Part shown: positions 16,863-25,268 of the stretch, piece by piece
Numbering within the stretch: position 1 is the stretch's first letter
Layout: each line of letters starts with the position of its first letter
NCBI RefSeq assembly: GCF_024753285.1
Contig: NZ_JANUGW010000002.1
Location: 414,585 to 478,584 of the forward strand
Length of the DNA stretch: 64,000 nt
Source of the DNA: Massilia pinisoli
GTDB taxonomy: Bacteria; Pseudomonadota; Gammaproteobacteria; Burkholderiales; Burkholderiaceae_D
Reading direction: 5' to 3'
Position numbers and translations under genes: made by a program
Notes under the pieces: generated by a model
Told to the model about the DNA's origin: nothing
Database searches by the model: none
What the model saw: only the letters and a program-made list of their open reading frames with translations

Positions 16863-19800
16863 ATGAAAAAACTCCTCGTTCTACTGGGCCTCGTCGCCCA
16901 GATGCTGGCCGGCGCCGCCGGCGCGGCCGTGACCAGTATCGCCCAGCTGCCGCTGCTCAACGTCGACGGCACCGGCAATGTCAAGCCGAACCTGATGCTG
17001 CTGTACGATAACTCCGGCTCGATGGCCAGCGCGTTCACGCCGGACTACATCGACGACAGCACGACGTGCCGCTCGCGTGCGCTGATGTCCAGCGGGACGC
17101 GCGGCTGCGCGGTCGGTCACCCGCCTTTCAACAGCGCGGACTTCAACCGCCAATACTACAACCCGGCCGTGCGCTACGTGCCGCCCGTGCGCGCGGACGG
17201 CACGTCGTACACGTCGATGACGCGCAGCGCCACCACCAACTGGACGGTCGTGACGACCGACGGGTTCGGCGTCAACAAGCGCGACCTGCTGGGTAACAGC
17301 GCTTCCAGCACGAACCTCGCGACCGGGTACCCCGACCTGCGCTGGTGCGACACCAACAGCGCCAACTGTGTCTACAACTCGGCCACCTACAGCTACCCGA
17401 ACGACGTGCGCTACACGGCACAGGTGTACACGACGAATCCGTACTACTACACGATCAACGTCGCCGAATATTGCACCACCGCCGCCCTGACCACATGCGT
17501 GACGACTGCGGTGGGCGCGGCCGCGCCGGCCGGTTATCCGTTCCCGGCCAAGGTGCGCTGGTGTGACAGCACGGCGCTGTCGAACTGCCAGGCAAAATAC
17601 GTGGGCAATTTCAAATACCCGCGCTTCTCGAATCCGAACGGCGGTGTGGTCGCCGCCTACGGGACGATCACGATCGGCACGTCGGCGTCGAGTGGGTCCA
17701 TCACCATCAACGGCGTGTCGGTCGCGGAACCCGCGGGTGCCGTCGTCATCACCAACAATGCGGTGACGGCCGCGACCGGCACCAACACGATCAGCAAGCA
17801 GGCGACGGTGGCCACTGCGATCGCGGCCTCCATCATCGCCAAGACCGGCCTCACGAACCAGTACCTGGCTTGCGTGCGCACGCCGGCGTCCGGCTACAGC
17901 GTGCCGGCCTGTTCGACCTACGGCATCACGCTCGGCACCGACAACGTCGTCGCCGTGATCCCGATCGACTGCGCGAGCGGCGTGAGCGGCAAGTCCATCG
18001 GCGTCTGCTCGGTGCTGACGGACAGCAGCCGCTCCGGTTGGGCCATCACCGTCGACGCGCCGGCGGCGGTGGTGCAGGCCGCGCAGCCGGCCACCGCGCT
18101 GATCACGGTGTCGGGGACGGCGAGCAACAGCAAGACCACGACCAGCCGCACCGTGCTGTCGGCCGGCACGAAGCTGGGCGGCAAGACGCTGATTTCCTTC
18201 GACCGCACCTTCGGCAAGGGCGCCAGCAACACGTCCGTCGCCTCCACCATTGCCGGCGACATCGGCGTGCAGGGCACCGTGACCGCCTACCTCGGCGGCA
18301 ATGCTGTCACGCCGGCTTGCGCGGCGAAAGGCGCGGACACGATCTGCGTTGCCGACAGTGGCGCCGCCGCGGGCGGCGCCGCGATCACGATGGGCACGCT
18401 CACCAACAACGGCGGCAACATCAGCTTCGCGCTGACCCCGGCATCGGCACCGGTGGCGGCCATCTACGACACGATCCCCGTGACGACGACCCCGCTGGGC
18501 AGCGGTGCCGCCGTGTTCGTGCGCACCGACATCGTTCCGAGCGTGACCAGCTACCCGAAGGCGGCGGGCCGTACGGATTGCGCGGGCAGCACCTGCACGT
18601 ACGACGAGGAGATGACGAACTTCGCCAACTGGTATGCCTACTACAAGACGCGCAACCAGATGATGAAGTCGGCCGTCGGCCTCGCGTTCCAGCCGCTCAC
18701 GTCGAACTACAACGTCGGCATCGTCTCGCTGTCCACGGCGGCGGCGGAAGGCGCGATGACGCCACCACAGCAGTTCACGGGCGCCGCGCGCACGAGCTGG
18801 TATGCCACACTGTATGCGATGGACGGCAGCAATTCGACGCCGCTGCGCCAGGCCCTGTACGCGATCGGGAAGATGTACGCCAACCAGTCGCCGTACGTGG
18901 CCGCGGCCGGCTCGGAAGTGGTGCAGTACCCCTGCCAGCAGAATTTCACGTTCATCACGACGGACGGCTACTGGAACGGCGGCGCAGCGTCGACCGTCGT
19001 CAACAACGACAACGTCGAGAGCACGGCACGCTTCTGCACGCGGGGCAGCGGCTGCTACGACCCCAGCGCGCAGACCTACAACTCGCTGGCCGACGTCGCG
19101 CTGTACTGGTACAACGGCGGCTCGAACGCGACCACGTCGTCGCTGCGCACGTCGATCGAGGACTGGACCAAGCCGGGCCTCGTGCCCGCGCAGACCGGCG
19201 AGAACACGCGCCTGCACATGAACACCTACGCGCTCGGCCTGGGCGTGGACGGTGTCATGAACTACGAGGAAAAATACGACACGGCCCCGCTGCCGTCCGG
19301 CGACTTCTACAAGCTGGTCACGGGCGCGACGACGGGTTGCCCGTGGAACGGCAACGGTGCCTATGTGTGGCCGGATCCGAAGACGGGCGACTCCAGCGGT
19401 TCGGCAGCGTACCAGTCGCGCGTGGACGACTTGTGGCACGCCGCCATCAACGGCCACGGGCACTATTTCAGCGCGTCCGACCCGACACAGGTGGTGCAGG
19501 GGCTCAGTTCGGCGCTGTCGTCGATCCAGGTGCGTATCGGCGCCGCGTCGGCGGCCGCGACGTCGACCCCGAACATCTCCCAGCAGGACAACGACATCTT
19601 CTCGTCGACGTTCACGACGGTCCGGTGGTACGGCGAACTGGCCGACCGCAAGATCGACCCCGTCACGGGGACCGTGTCGACCACGGCCGCGTGGACGACG
19701 TCCGACACCGTCGGCCGCCTCGTCGGCGACAGCAGCGATACCCGTACGATCTGGATGGCCGACGTGGCGAACGGGGGGCTCAAATCGTTCACGTACGGGA

Positions 19801-21518
19801 ACCTGAGCGCGACCGAAAAGGCCTGGTTCGACAACAAGTGCGCGGCGCTCGCACAGTGCGCCAGCCTGTCGACCACGGACCGTGCGACCGTCAACGCCGG
19901 CGCCACCATCGTCAACTGGCTGCGCGGCCAGCAGCAGTATGCCGACGGCACGATCCTGCGCGCCTACACGCGTACCGACCACAACCCGCCCGGCCTCGCG
20001 ACGACGATCCCGATCGTGCTGGGCGACATCGCCTCGTCGAAGCCGGCTTACCTGCGCGATCCGCGCAAGGGCTATTCGATCGCCGGCTACGCCGACTACA
20101 AGGCAACGAATGCCACGCGCCGCCCGACCGTGTTCGTGGCGGCCAACGACGGCATGCTGCACGCGTTCGACGCGGCCGCCGGAACCGAACTGTGGGCCTA
20201 CGCGCCCCGTATCACGATGAAGAAGCTGTACCTGCAGGCCAGCACCACGTACGGCACCAATCACCAGTTCACGACCGACGGCGCGCCCGAGGTGGCCGAC
20301 GTCAAGATCGGCGGCGCATGGCGCGCCGTCCTCGTGGCCGGCCTGAACGCGGGCGGGCGCGGCTATTATGCGCTGGACGTCACGGACCCCGCGAATCCGC
20401 GGGCGTTGTGGGAACTTTGCGCGGACTCGACGGTGTGCAGCGGCACGAACTACGATGCCGACATCGGCCTCACCTTCGGCAACCCGCAGTTCGGCACGTG
20501 GAAAGACAGTGGCGGCGCGGAGCACTGGGTCGTGTTCCTCACGTCGGGCTACAACAACGTGCCGGGCACCGACGGCGTGAGCGGCGGCAGTGGCGCCGGC
20601 TACCTGTACGTCGTCGACGTGGCCACGGGCCAGGTGCTGAACAAGGCCGCGACGGGCGACGGCGACGCGACGACCCCGTCGGGCTTCACCCGCATCACGG
20701 CGGTCACGGCGAATCCGCTGACGGACCCGCTGGTGACCTATGTGTACGGCGGCGACAACCAGGGCAAGATGTACCGCTTCGATTACACGGCGGGTGGCGC
20801 ACCCGTGGTCGTGCAGATGGCCGACGCCGGCGCGGCCCAGCCGGTGACGACGCGCCCCGAGATCACGCTGTGCCAGGTCAACGGCACGGATGCGCAGGGC
20901 AACGCGACGACGGGTTCGCGCACGATGGTCGTCTACGGCACGGGCCGTCTGCTGGACCTGTCCGATATCGCGAACACCGATACGCAGAGCGTCTACGTGT
21001 TGAAGGACACTGGCACGGGCATCCCGGCCGTCGACTGGCGCACGGCCACGAAGATGGCACGGATGCGATTGACGAAAAGCTCGGCCGGCGGCACCGACAC
21101 CTATGCGATCGGCGGCTCGACGGTGAACTGGGGCACGCAGTCCGGCTGGTACATGGACCTCGACCAGAACCGCGGCGAGCGCGTCAACCTGGACCCGAAA
21201 GTCGTCTCCGGCACCCTGAACGTGGTGGCGAACCTCCCGACATCGTCGTCGGCGTGTTCCGTCGGCGGTACGAGCAACCTGTACCAGCTCGATGTCTGCA
21301 CGGCGCAGCCGCTGCTCGTCGGTGCGAGCAACAATCCCATCGTAGGGCGGACCCTGTCGAACACCTCGGCCGCGGTCGGGTTCATCATCGTGCGCCTACC
21401 GAACGGTGCGCTGAAACTCATCGCGACGACGGCGGACGGCAAGAACACGCCGTTCGACCTGCCGGCCGCCGCCGCGCAGGCGGCGCGCAAGGCTGGCTGG
21501 CGCCGCGTGCGCGACTGA
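16863..21518 (+). CDS. pilY1: Type IV pilus tip adhesin/assembly protein PilY1
   Basis: 1551-residue secreted protein. The signal peptide is MKKLLVLLGLVAQMLAGAAGA. A von Willebrand A-like region carries the metal-site motif DNSGSM at 49-54. The C-terminal third (about 1030-1530) is the PilY1 beta-propeller: LGDIASSKPAYL, VFVAANDGMLHAFDAAAGTELWAYAP, YYALDVTDP, YVYGGDNQGKMYRFD. PilY1 crowns the pilus, supports assembly and acts in adhesion and surface sensing. The classical calcium loop DxDxNxD is not seen in the last repeats. Residues about 262-560 form a Ser/Thr/Ala-rich insertion with two related modules, making the protein longer than the roughly 1160-residue Pseudomonas form. It is the last gene of the operon and converges on the DUF3108 gene with a 4-base gap. 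Confidence 0.93.
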   Translation: MKKLLVLLGLVAQMLAGAAGAAVTSIAQLPLLNVDGTGNVKPNLMLLYDNSGSMASAFTPDYIDDSTTCRSRALMSSGTRGCAVGHPPFNSADFNRQYYNPAVRYVPPVRADGTSYTSMTRSATTNWTVVTTDGFGVNKRDLLGNSASSTNLATGYPDLRWCDTNSANCVYNSATYSYPNDVRYTAQVYTTNPYYYTINVAEYCTTAALTTCVTTAVGAAAPAGYPFPAKVRWCDSTALSNCQAKYVGNFKYPRFSNPNGGVVAAYGTITIGTSASSGSITINGVSVAEPAGAVVITNNAVTAATGTNTISKQATVATAIAASIIAKTGLTNQYLACVRTPASGYSVPACSTYGITLGTDNVVAVIPIDCASGVSGKSIGVCSVLTDSSRSGWAITVDAPAAVVQAAQPATALITVSGTASNSKTTTSRTVLSAGTKLGGKTLISFDRTFGKGASNTSVASTIAGDIGVQGTVTAYLGGNAVTPACAAKGADTICVADSGAAAGGAAITMGTLTNNGGNISFALTPASAPVAAIYDTIPVTTTPLGSGAAVFVRTDIVPSVTSYPKAAGRTDCAGSTCTYDEEMTNFANWYAYYKTRNQMMKSAVGLAFQPLTSNYNVGIVSLSTAAAEGAMTPPQQFTGAARTSWYATLYAMDGSNSTPLRQALYAIGKMYANQSPYVAAAGSEVVQYPCQQNFTFITTDGYWNGGAASTVVNNDNVESTARFCTRGSGCYDPSAQTYNSLADVALYWYNGGSNATTSSLRTSIEDWTKPGLVPAQTGENTRLHMNTYALGLGVDGVMNYEEKYDTAPLPSGDFYKLVTGATTGCPWNGNGAYVWPDPKTGDSSGSAAYQSRVDDLWHAAINGHGHYFSASDPTQVVQGLSSALSSIQVRIGAASAAATSTPNISQQDNDIFSSTFTTVRWYGELADRKIDPVTGTVSTTAAWTTSDTVGRLVGDSSDTRTIWMADVANGGLKSFTYGNLSATEKAWFDNKCAALAQCASLSTTDRATVNAGATIVNWLRGQQQYADGTILRAYTRTDHNPPGLATTIPIVLGDIASSKPAYLRDPRKGYSIAGYADYKATNATRRPTVFVAANDGMLHAFDAAAGTELWAYAPRITMKKLYLQASTTYGTNHQFTTDGAPEVADVKIGGAWRAVLVAGLNAGGRGYYALDVTDPANPRALWELCADSTVCSGTNYDADIGLTFGNPQFGTWKDSGGAEHWVVFLTSGYNNVPGTDGVSGGSGAGYLYVVDVATGQVLNKAATGDGDATTPSGFTRITAVTANPLTDPLVTYVYGGDNQGKMYRFDYTAGGAPVVVQMADAGAAQPVTTRPEITLCQVNGTDAQGNATTGSRTMVVYGTGRLLDLSDIANTDTQSVYVLKDTGTGIPAVDWRTATKMARMRLTKSSAGGTDTYAIGGSTVNWGTQSGWYMDLDQNRGERVNLDPKVVSGTLNVVANLPTSSSACSVGGTSNLYQLDVCTAQPLLVGASNNPIVGRTLSNTSAAVGFIIVRLPNGALKLIATTADGKNTPFDLPAAAAQAARKAGWRRVRD

Positions 21519-21522
21519 TCGA

Positions 21523-22575
21523 TCAGGGCGGACCGGCCGGCAGGTCCGGCGCCGGTCCGATCGCAGCAAGCGTCTGCGTGACGCTTGCGCCCGGCTCGTC
21601 CACGCGCAGGCGCACCGGCAGCCAGCCCCGGTCCGGTGCAAGCCAGACGTCGAGGCGGGCCACGCCGGGCGCTGCCAGTTCCGCGAGATGCCAGGTCGCG
21701 ACCGCGCCCACGCCGGTCGCGACTGTTTCCTGTCCCAGTACCCGGAAGCGCGCGATGCGCCGGTCGCGTGCGCCGGCCACGACGATGTCGACCGTATCGC
21801 GTAACTGATCGGGCTCAGCCAGGCCGATGCCGGCCAGTTGCAGCAGCACCGACGCGCGGTCCTGGATGCCGACGTTGTCGGGGCCATCGGTTCCCGTCGC
21901 CCGAAACAGTACCCGATGGCCGTCGGCGTCGAATTCCGTGACGAGCTGGCCGGCATCCGTGTCCTCGCTTGCGCGGCGCGGCACGATGCCGGCGTCGCCG
22001 CTCGCGCCCTCGCTGTGCAGACGACCGAGGGCGCCATCCAGCTCCAGCACATAGCGGTCGCCGTCGGTGCGCCAGGACAGCCGCGCCGTTCCGGCAGGGA
22101 CCGGCGCGCCGTCGGCCGGCTGGCGCACGACGTCATAGGTGAGCTGGGCGGGGGCGGGCAGGCGGACCCGGTATCGGCCCGGCATCTGCATCAGTGGCGG
22201 ACCGGCTTCCGCTGCCGGTTCGGCCACGGCCGGTGCCGCAACGGCCGGTTCGGCCACGGACGGAACCGGCGTCGCGGCGCGCGCGCGCGGCGCTGTCGAC
22301 GCTGGACGACGCGTGGCGGCGGGCACGGGCCGCGGACGGGGCGGTGGCGTGGCAGGCGGCGTGGCAGGCGGCGTGGCGACGGGCGCGGCTTCCGGTACCG
22401 TCGGGCTGCCTGGCACGAGTCGAATGCTCAGGTCGCTGGCGACGTGCGCCGGCACGGGACCAAACGGCCCGGCGCGGCGAGCGGCGAGCAGTTCCAGCAC
22501 GGCGAGATGCGCCACGGCGGAACACGCACACAGGACCAGCAGACGCCGGTGCCGGGTCAGGACGGCTAGCTTCAT
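21523..22575 (-). CDS. DUF3108 domain protein, membrane-anchored
   Basis: 350-residue protein with an uncleaved-looking N-terminal hydrophobic segment (LLVLCACSAVAHLAVLELL), then a Pro/Ala/Thr-rich low-complexity linker (about 55-125). The C-terminal domain at about 130-345 has the DUF3108 look: YRVRLPAPAQLTYDV, GTARLSWRTDGDRYVLELDG, RASVLLQLAGIG, TWHLAELAAPGVARLDVWLAPDRGWLPVRLRVDE. Members are periplasmic and of unknown function, often beside cell-envelope genes in betaproteobacteria. The linker would let the domain reach into the periplasm. It lies 40 bases downstream of the MarR-like gene on the same strand and may be co-transcribed. Confidence 0.8.
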   Translation of the reverse strand: MKLAVLTRHRRLLVLCACSAVAHLAVLELLAARRAGPFGPVPAHVASDLSIRLVPGSPTVPEAAPVATPPATPPATPPPRPRPVPAATRRPASTAPRARAATPVPSVAEPAVAAPAVAEPAAEAGPPLMQMPGRYRVRLPAPAQLTYDVVRQPADGAPVPAGTARLSWRTDGDRYVLELDGALGRLHSEGASGDAGIVPRRASEDTDAGQLVTEFDADGHRVLFRATGTDGPDNVGIQDRASVLLQLAGIGLAEPDQLRDTVDIVVAGARDRRIARFRVLGQETVATGVGAVATWHLAELAAPGVARLDVWLAPDRGWLPVRLRVDEPGASVTQTLAAIGPAPDLPAGPP

Positions 22576-22615
22576 CCCGCTAGTTTAGCGCACGCGACGG
22601 CAGGGGCGGATCGCG

Positions 22616-22975
22616 TCAGCCCGTCTTTTCGACGGCCTTGACCATGCATTTCGACAGCTTGTCGAAATGGGCCAGCGCCGCCTGCGTGAGCGTGACCTGC
22701 TTGCGCCGCGTGTCCTCGGTGTCGGTCAGCATGATCCAGCCCTTTTCGCGCATCGACGTCAGGCGGCTGTGGACGGTCGCGGGCGCGCCGAGTTCCTTCT
22801 TGGCCATCATGTCGCGCACGCACAGCCGTTCTCCGTCCTGCATGGCGCGGGCGACGGTGCCGAGGATGCGCTCTTCGAGCGGATCGAGCGAGGGTAATGA
22901 CGGCAAGCCGCGCAACGCCTCCGCGAGTTGCAGGAAGCGCAGATAGATGTCGGCTGGCCGGGTAGATTTGCTCAT
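22616..22975 (-). CDS. MarR-like winged-helix regulator
   Basis: 119-residue DNA-binding protein. The winged helix occupies most of it: LDPLEERILGTVARAM, then DMMAKKELGAPATVHSRLTSMREKGWIML as helix-turn-helix and recognition helix, and the wing TDTEDTRRKQVTLTQ, followed by a dimerisation helix. This is the MarR arrangement, though short at both ends, so it could also be called a generic winged-helix regulator. The start at 22975 is favoured over an upstream in-frame codon because a perfect -10 element on this strand ends six bases before it, implying a leaderless mRNA. It probably controls its divergent neighbour or itself (inference). Confidence 0.78.
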   Translation of the reverse strand: MSKSTRPADIYLRFLQLAEALRGLPSLPSLDPLEERILGTVARAMQDGERLCVRDMMAKKELGAPATVHSRLTSMREKGWIMLTDTEDTRRKQVTLTQAALAHFDKLSKCMVKAVEKTG

Positions 22976-22981
22976 GCACGG

Positions 22982-22989
22982 ATTATAAT
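22982..22989. promoter_or_regulatory. Symmetric bidirectional -10 element
   Basis: ATTATAAT contains a perfect TATAAT in both orientations (plus strand 22984-22989, minus strand complement of 22982-22987). On the minus strand only six bases separate it from the MarR-like ATG (22975), so transcription would begin at or beside the start codon. On the plus strand transcription would begin near 22996, 34 bases before the ATG at 23030, and would exclude the alternative ATG at 22988. Confidence 0.55.
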
Positions 22990-23029
22990 GCGAGAGCCTA
23001 GCGAACTCCATCCATCATTAACGAAACTA

Positions 23030-23620
23030 ATGCCGACACCCTATCCACCACGCGACGACATCGGGCAGGGTGCGGCCGAGCGGGCCGGCCTCGCATGCGC
23101 CGGCATCGTCGGCGCCGCGCTGTTCTACCTGACCCTCGCGCGCCTGCAGGACTGGGCCTTTCCCCACGTTGAATTCGTGCGCGGCGTGGGCTGGATCTAC
23201 CTGCCGGCCGGCGCCCGGCTGCTGTGCCCGTTGCTGCTGGGCCTGCCCGGCGCGATCGGCGTGCTCGTGGGGTCGTGGTGCGAGTGCTTCTTCCATTTGT
23301 ATCCCGACGATCCCGTGCGCTCGCTCGCCGGCGGCCTCAGCTCGGCCCTCGCGCCTTACCTCGTGTACCTGTTCGCGCTGCGCGTGCTGGGCATGCAGGC
23401 GTCGCTCACGAACCTCACGTCGCGCCGGCTGCTGCTGCTCGTGCCGCTGTTCGGCGTCGCCAGCCCCCTGATGCACCACCTGTGGTTCTGGCTCCATGGC
23501 GACCCCGTCGACCTGGCCCAGGGCTTCGTCGTGATGGCCGTCGGCGACATGGTCGGTGCGCTCATCGTCCTGTACCTGCTGAAGGGCATGCTCGCACTGG
23601 TGCCCGCGCGCCGTCGTTGA
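23030..23620 (+). CDS. Multi-pass inner-membrane protein of unknown function
   Basis: 196-residue integral membrane protein with five or six hydrophobic segments (AGIVGAALFYLTLARL, LLCPLLLGLPGAIGVLVGSW, LAPYLVYLFALRVLG, LLLLVPLFGVASPLMHHLWFWL, VVMAVGDMVGALIVLYLL). The pattern VEFVRGVGWIYLPAGARLL followed by GLPGAIGVLVGSW recalls the membrane sensor modules called MASE1, but no signalling domain follows, so I leave the function open. The ATG at 23030 is chosen because the earlier one at 22988 overlaps the promoter -10. No clear ribosome-binding site. It shares a 54-base divergent region with the MarR-like gene and is probably its target (inference). Confidence 0.72.
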   Translation: MPTPYPPRDDIGQGAAERAGLACAGIVGAALFYLTLARLQDWAFPHVEFVRGVGWIYLPAGARLLCPLLLGLPGAIGVLVGSWCECFFHLYPDDPVRSLAGGLSSALAPYLVYLFALRVLGMQASLTNLTSRRLLLLVPLFGVASPLMHHLWFWLHGDPVDLAQGFVVMAVGDMVGALIVLYLLKGMLALVPARRR

Positions 23621-23629
23621 CGCGCGGCT

Positions 23630-24397
23630 TCACGCCGGCGCCAGGCACACGAGCTTGATCTCCAACTGCGCCGCGACGAGCAAGGTCGTCTGCACGAACC
23701 CGAGTTCCCCGCGCACGGGATGCCTGAACCGGCGCTCGCCGCCTTCGCGGTGCAATACGTCCTGCCGCTCCCAGCACCGGGCGAACAAATCGCTGTCGCG
23801 GCGCAGCCCGTCGACGAGCGCCTGCATGACCGCGTCGGCCGGGCGCCGGTGGAAGTCGGCCCGGAATTCCGCCGCGAGCCGCCGCGCCCGCGCTTCCCAC
23901 CCGACGATGAGGTCGCGCGCAGCCGGGTGCAGGAAGACGTAGCGCAGCAGGTTGCGGTCGCTCGTGTCGTCGTCGAGCCATCCCGTGAACAGCGCGGCCG
24001 CCGCGCCGTTCCACGCGCGCGCCGTCCACGCGTGGTCGAGCAGGTACGCGGGCGCGCCCACGAGCGCCGGCAGCGCGAGCAGGGCGGGCGCCAGGCCGTC
24101 CGTGTGGTCCGCGGCGCGCGGGTCCTTGCGGCCCGCGAGGTCGAACAGCGATGCGCGCTCGGCCGCCGAGAGCTGCAGCGCCTCCGCGAGGCGCCCCAGC
24201 GCCGCCGCGGAGGCCTGCACGTCGCGGCCCTGTTCCAGCCACGTGATCCAGGTGACACCCAGCCCGGCGGCATCGGCCAATTCCTCGCGGCGCAGGCCCG
24301 GCGTGCGGCGCCGGCCGCCGGGCCGCGCGGGTGTCAAGCGGGCGCGGTGCGCGCGGATGAAGGCGCCGAGCAATTCGCGCCGGTGTGCATCGTGCAT
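23630..24397 (-). CDS. XRE-family regulator with MmyB-like ligand domain
   Basis: 255-residue transcription regulator. An N-terminal helix-turn-helix (RRTPGLRREELADAAGLGVTWITWLEQGRDVQAS, about 25-60) is of the XRE type. The C-terminal part (about 90-250: ALVGAPAYLLDHAWTARAWNGAAAALFTGW, NLLRYVFLHPAARDLIVGWEARARRLAAEFRAD) is the MmyB-like ligand-binding domain that binds fatty-acid-like molecules in some relatives. The start at 24397 is followed upstream by two tandem repeat sites. It diverges from a methyltransferase gene, which is the likely regulated target. Such regulator/oxidoreductase or methyltransferase pairs are common in actinobacteria and proteobacteria. Confidence 0.88.
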   Translation of the reverse strand: MHDAHRRELLGAFIRAHRARLTPARPGGRRRTPGLRREELADAAGLGVTWITWLEQGRDVQASAAALGRLAEALQLSAAERASLFDLAGRKDPRAADHTDGLAPALLALPALVGAPAYLLDHAWTARAWNGAAAALFTGWLDDDTSDRNLLRYVFLHPAARDLIVGWEARARRLAAEFRADFHRRPADAVMQALVDGLRRDSDLFARCWERQDVLHREGGERRFRHPVRGELGFVQTTLLVAAQLEIKLVCLAPA

Positions 24398-24400
24398 GGT

Positions 24401-24442
24401 GCTCCTTATACCAGGATAACTAGGCTCCTTGTAACAGGAAAT
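24401..24442. promoter_or_regulatory. Tandem operator-like repeats for the XRE regulator
   Basis: Two imperfect copies start at 24401 (GCTCCTTATACCAGGATAA) and 24424 (GCTCCTTGTAACAGGAAAT), 23 bases apart, about two helical turns. Each contains the dyad TCCT-N6-AGGA. They lie in the 88-base divergent gap immediately upstream of the regulator start, the expected position for autoregulation. Confidence 0.55.
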
Positions 24443-24485
24443 AGCCTGCCCGACAATGGGTTTCCTTTCCACGACCGGAGCCGCC

Positions 24486-25262
24486 ATGGATACCGCCACC
24501 CCCGCAACGCACGACACGACCGTCCTCGAACAATACGATTCCCGGGCGCAGGCCTACCTCGCCAGCGCCGTCCACGCCGCCGGCGCCGACCTGGAGCGGA
24601 TGGCCGCGCTGGTCGGCCAGCGCCCCGACGCCGTCGCCCTCGACCTGGGGTGCGGCGGCGGCCATGTGGCGTTCCGCCTCGCGAGCCTCGTCGGTACGGT
24701 GGTCGCGTACGACCTGTCGGCGCCGATGCTGGACACGGTCGCCGCGGAAGCGCAGCGGCGCGGCCTCGACAACATCGTCACGAAACAGGGCGCGGCCGAG
24801 ACATTGCCATGTCCATCCGCCGCGTTCGACGTCGTCGCCACGCGCTACAGTGCCCACCACTGGGGCGCGTTCGCGGACGGGCTCGCGCAGATGCGGCGGG
24901 TGCTCAAGCCGGACGGCCTCGCGCTGTTCATGGACGTCGTGTCGCCCGGCGTGCCGTTGCTGGATACGTGGCTGCAGTCCTTGGAACTCCTGCGCGATCC
25001 GTCGCACGTGCGCAATGCGTCGGTGGCCGAGTGGCGGGCCACGCTGGCGTCCGTCGGCTTCGCCGTGGAGGACGTCGTCACGTACCGGCTGCGGCTCGAA
25101 TTCGCGCCGTGGATCGAGCGCATGCGCACGCCCGACGTCCACGTGGCCGCGATCCGCGCGCTGCAGCGGCGCGCGCCCGCGGAGGTGCGCGGGCATTTCG
25201 CGCTGGCGGACGACGGCAGCTTCACGGTCGACACGGCGCTGATCGTCGCCAGGCCCTGCTGA
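24486..25262 (+). CDS. Class I SAM-dependent methyltransferase (UbiE/type 11 family)
   Basis: 258-residue soluble methyltransferase. Motif I LDLGCGGGHVAF (about 47-58) binds SAM. Motif II VVAYDLSAPML, motif III FDVVATRYSAHHW and LAQMRRVLKPDGLALFMDV complete the type-11 core (to about 160). The C-terminal part contains RLRLEFAPWIERMRTP, seen in small-molecule methyltransferases of this group. Substrate unknown. The ATG at 24486 follows CGGAG at a good distance. It is divergent from the XRE/MmyB regulator and probably under its control. Confidence 0.88.
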   Translation: MDTATPATHDTTVLEQYDSRAQAYLASAVHAAGADLERMAALVGQRPDAVALDLGCGGGHVAFRLASLVGTVVAYDLSAPMLDTVAAEAQRRGLDNIVTKQGAAETLPCPSAAFDVVATRYSAHHWGAFADGLAQMRRVLKPDGLALFMDVVSPGVPLLDTWLQSLELLRDPSHVRNASVAEWRATLASVGFAVEDVVTYRLRLEFAPWIERMRTPDVHVAAIRALQRRAPAEVRGHFALADDGSFTVDTALIVARPC

Positions 25263-25268
25263 ACGGGG

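Noticed and set aside
16881..20525. Very long open frame on the minus strand opposite pilY1, and similar long frames opposite most genes
   Set aside because: Products are Arg/Ala/Gly/His-rich without domains, as expected from the third-position GC bias of the real genes on the other strand.
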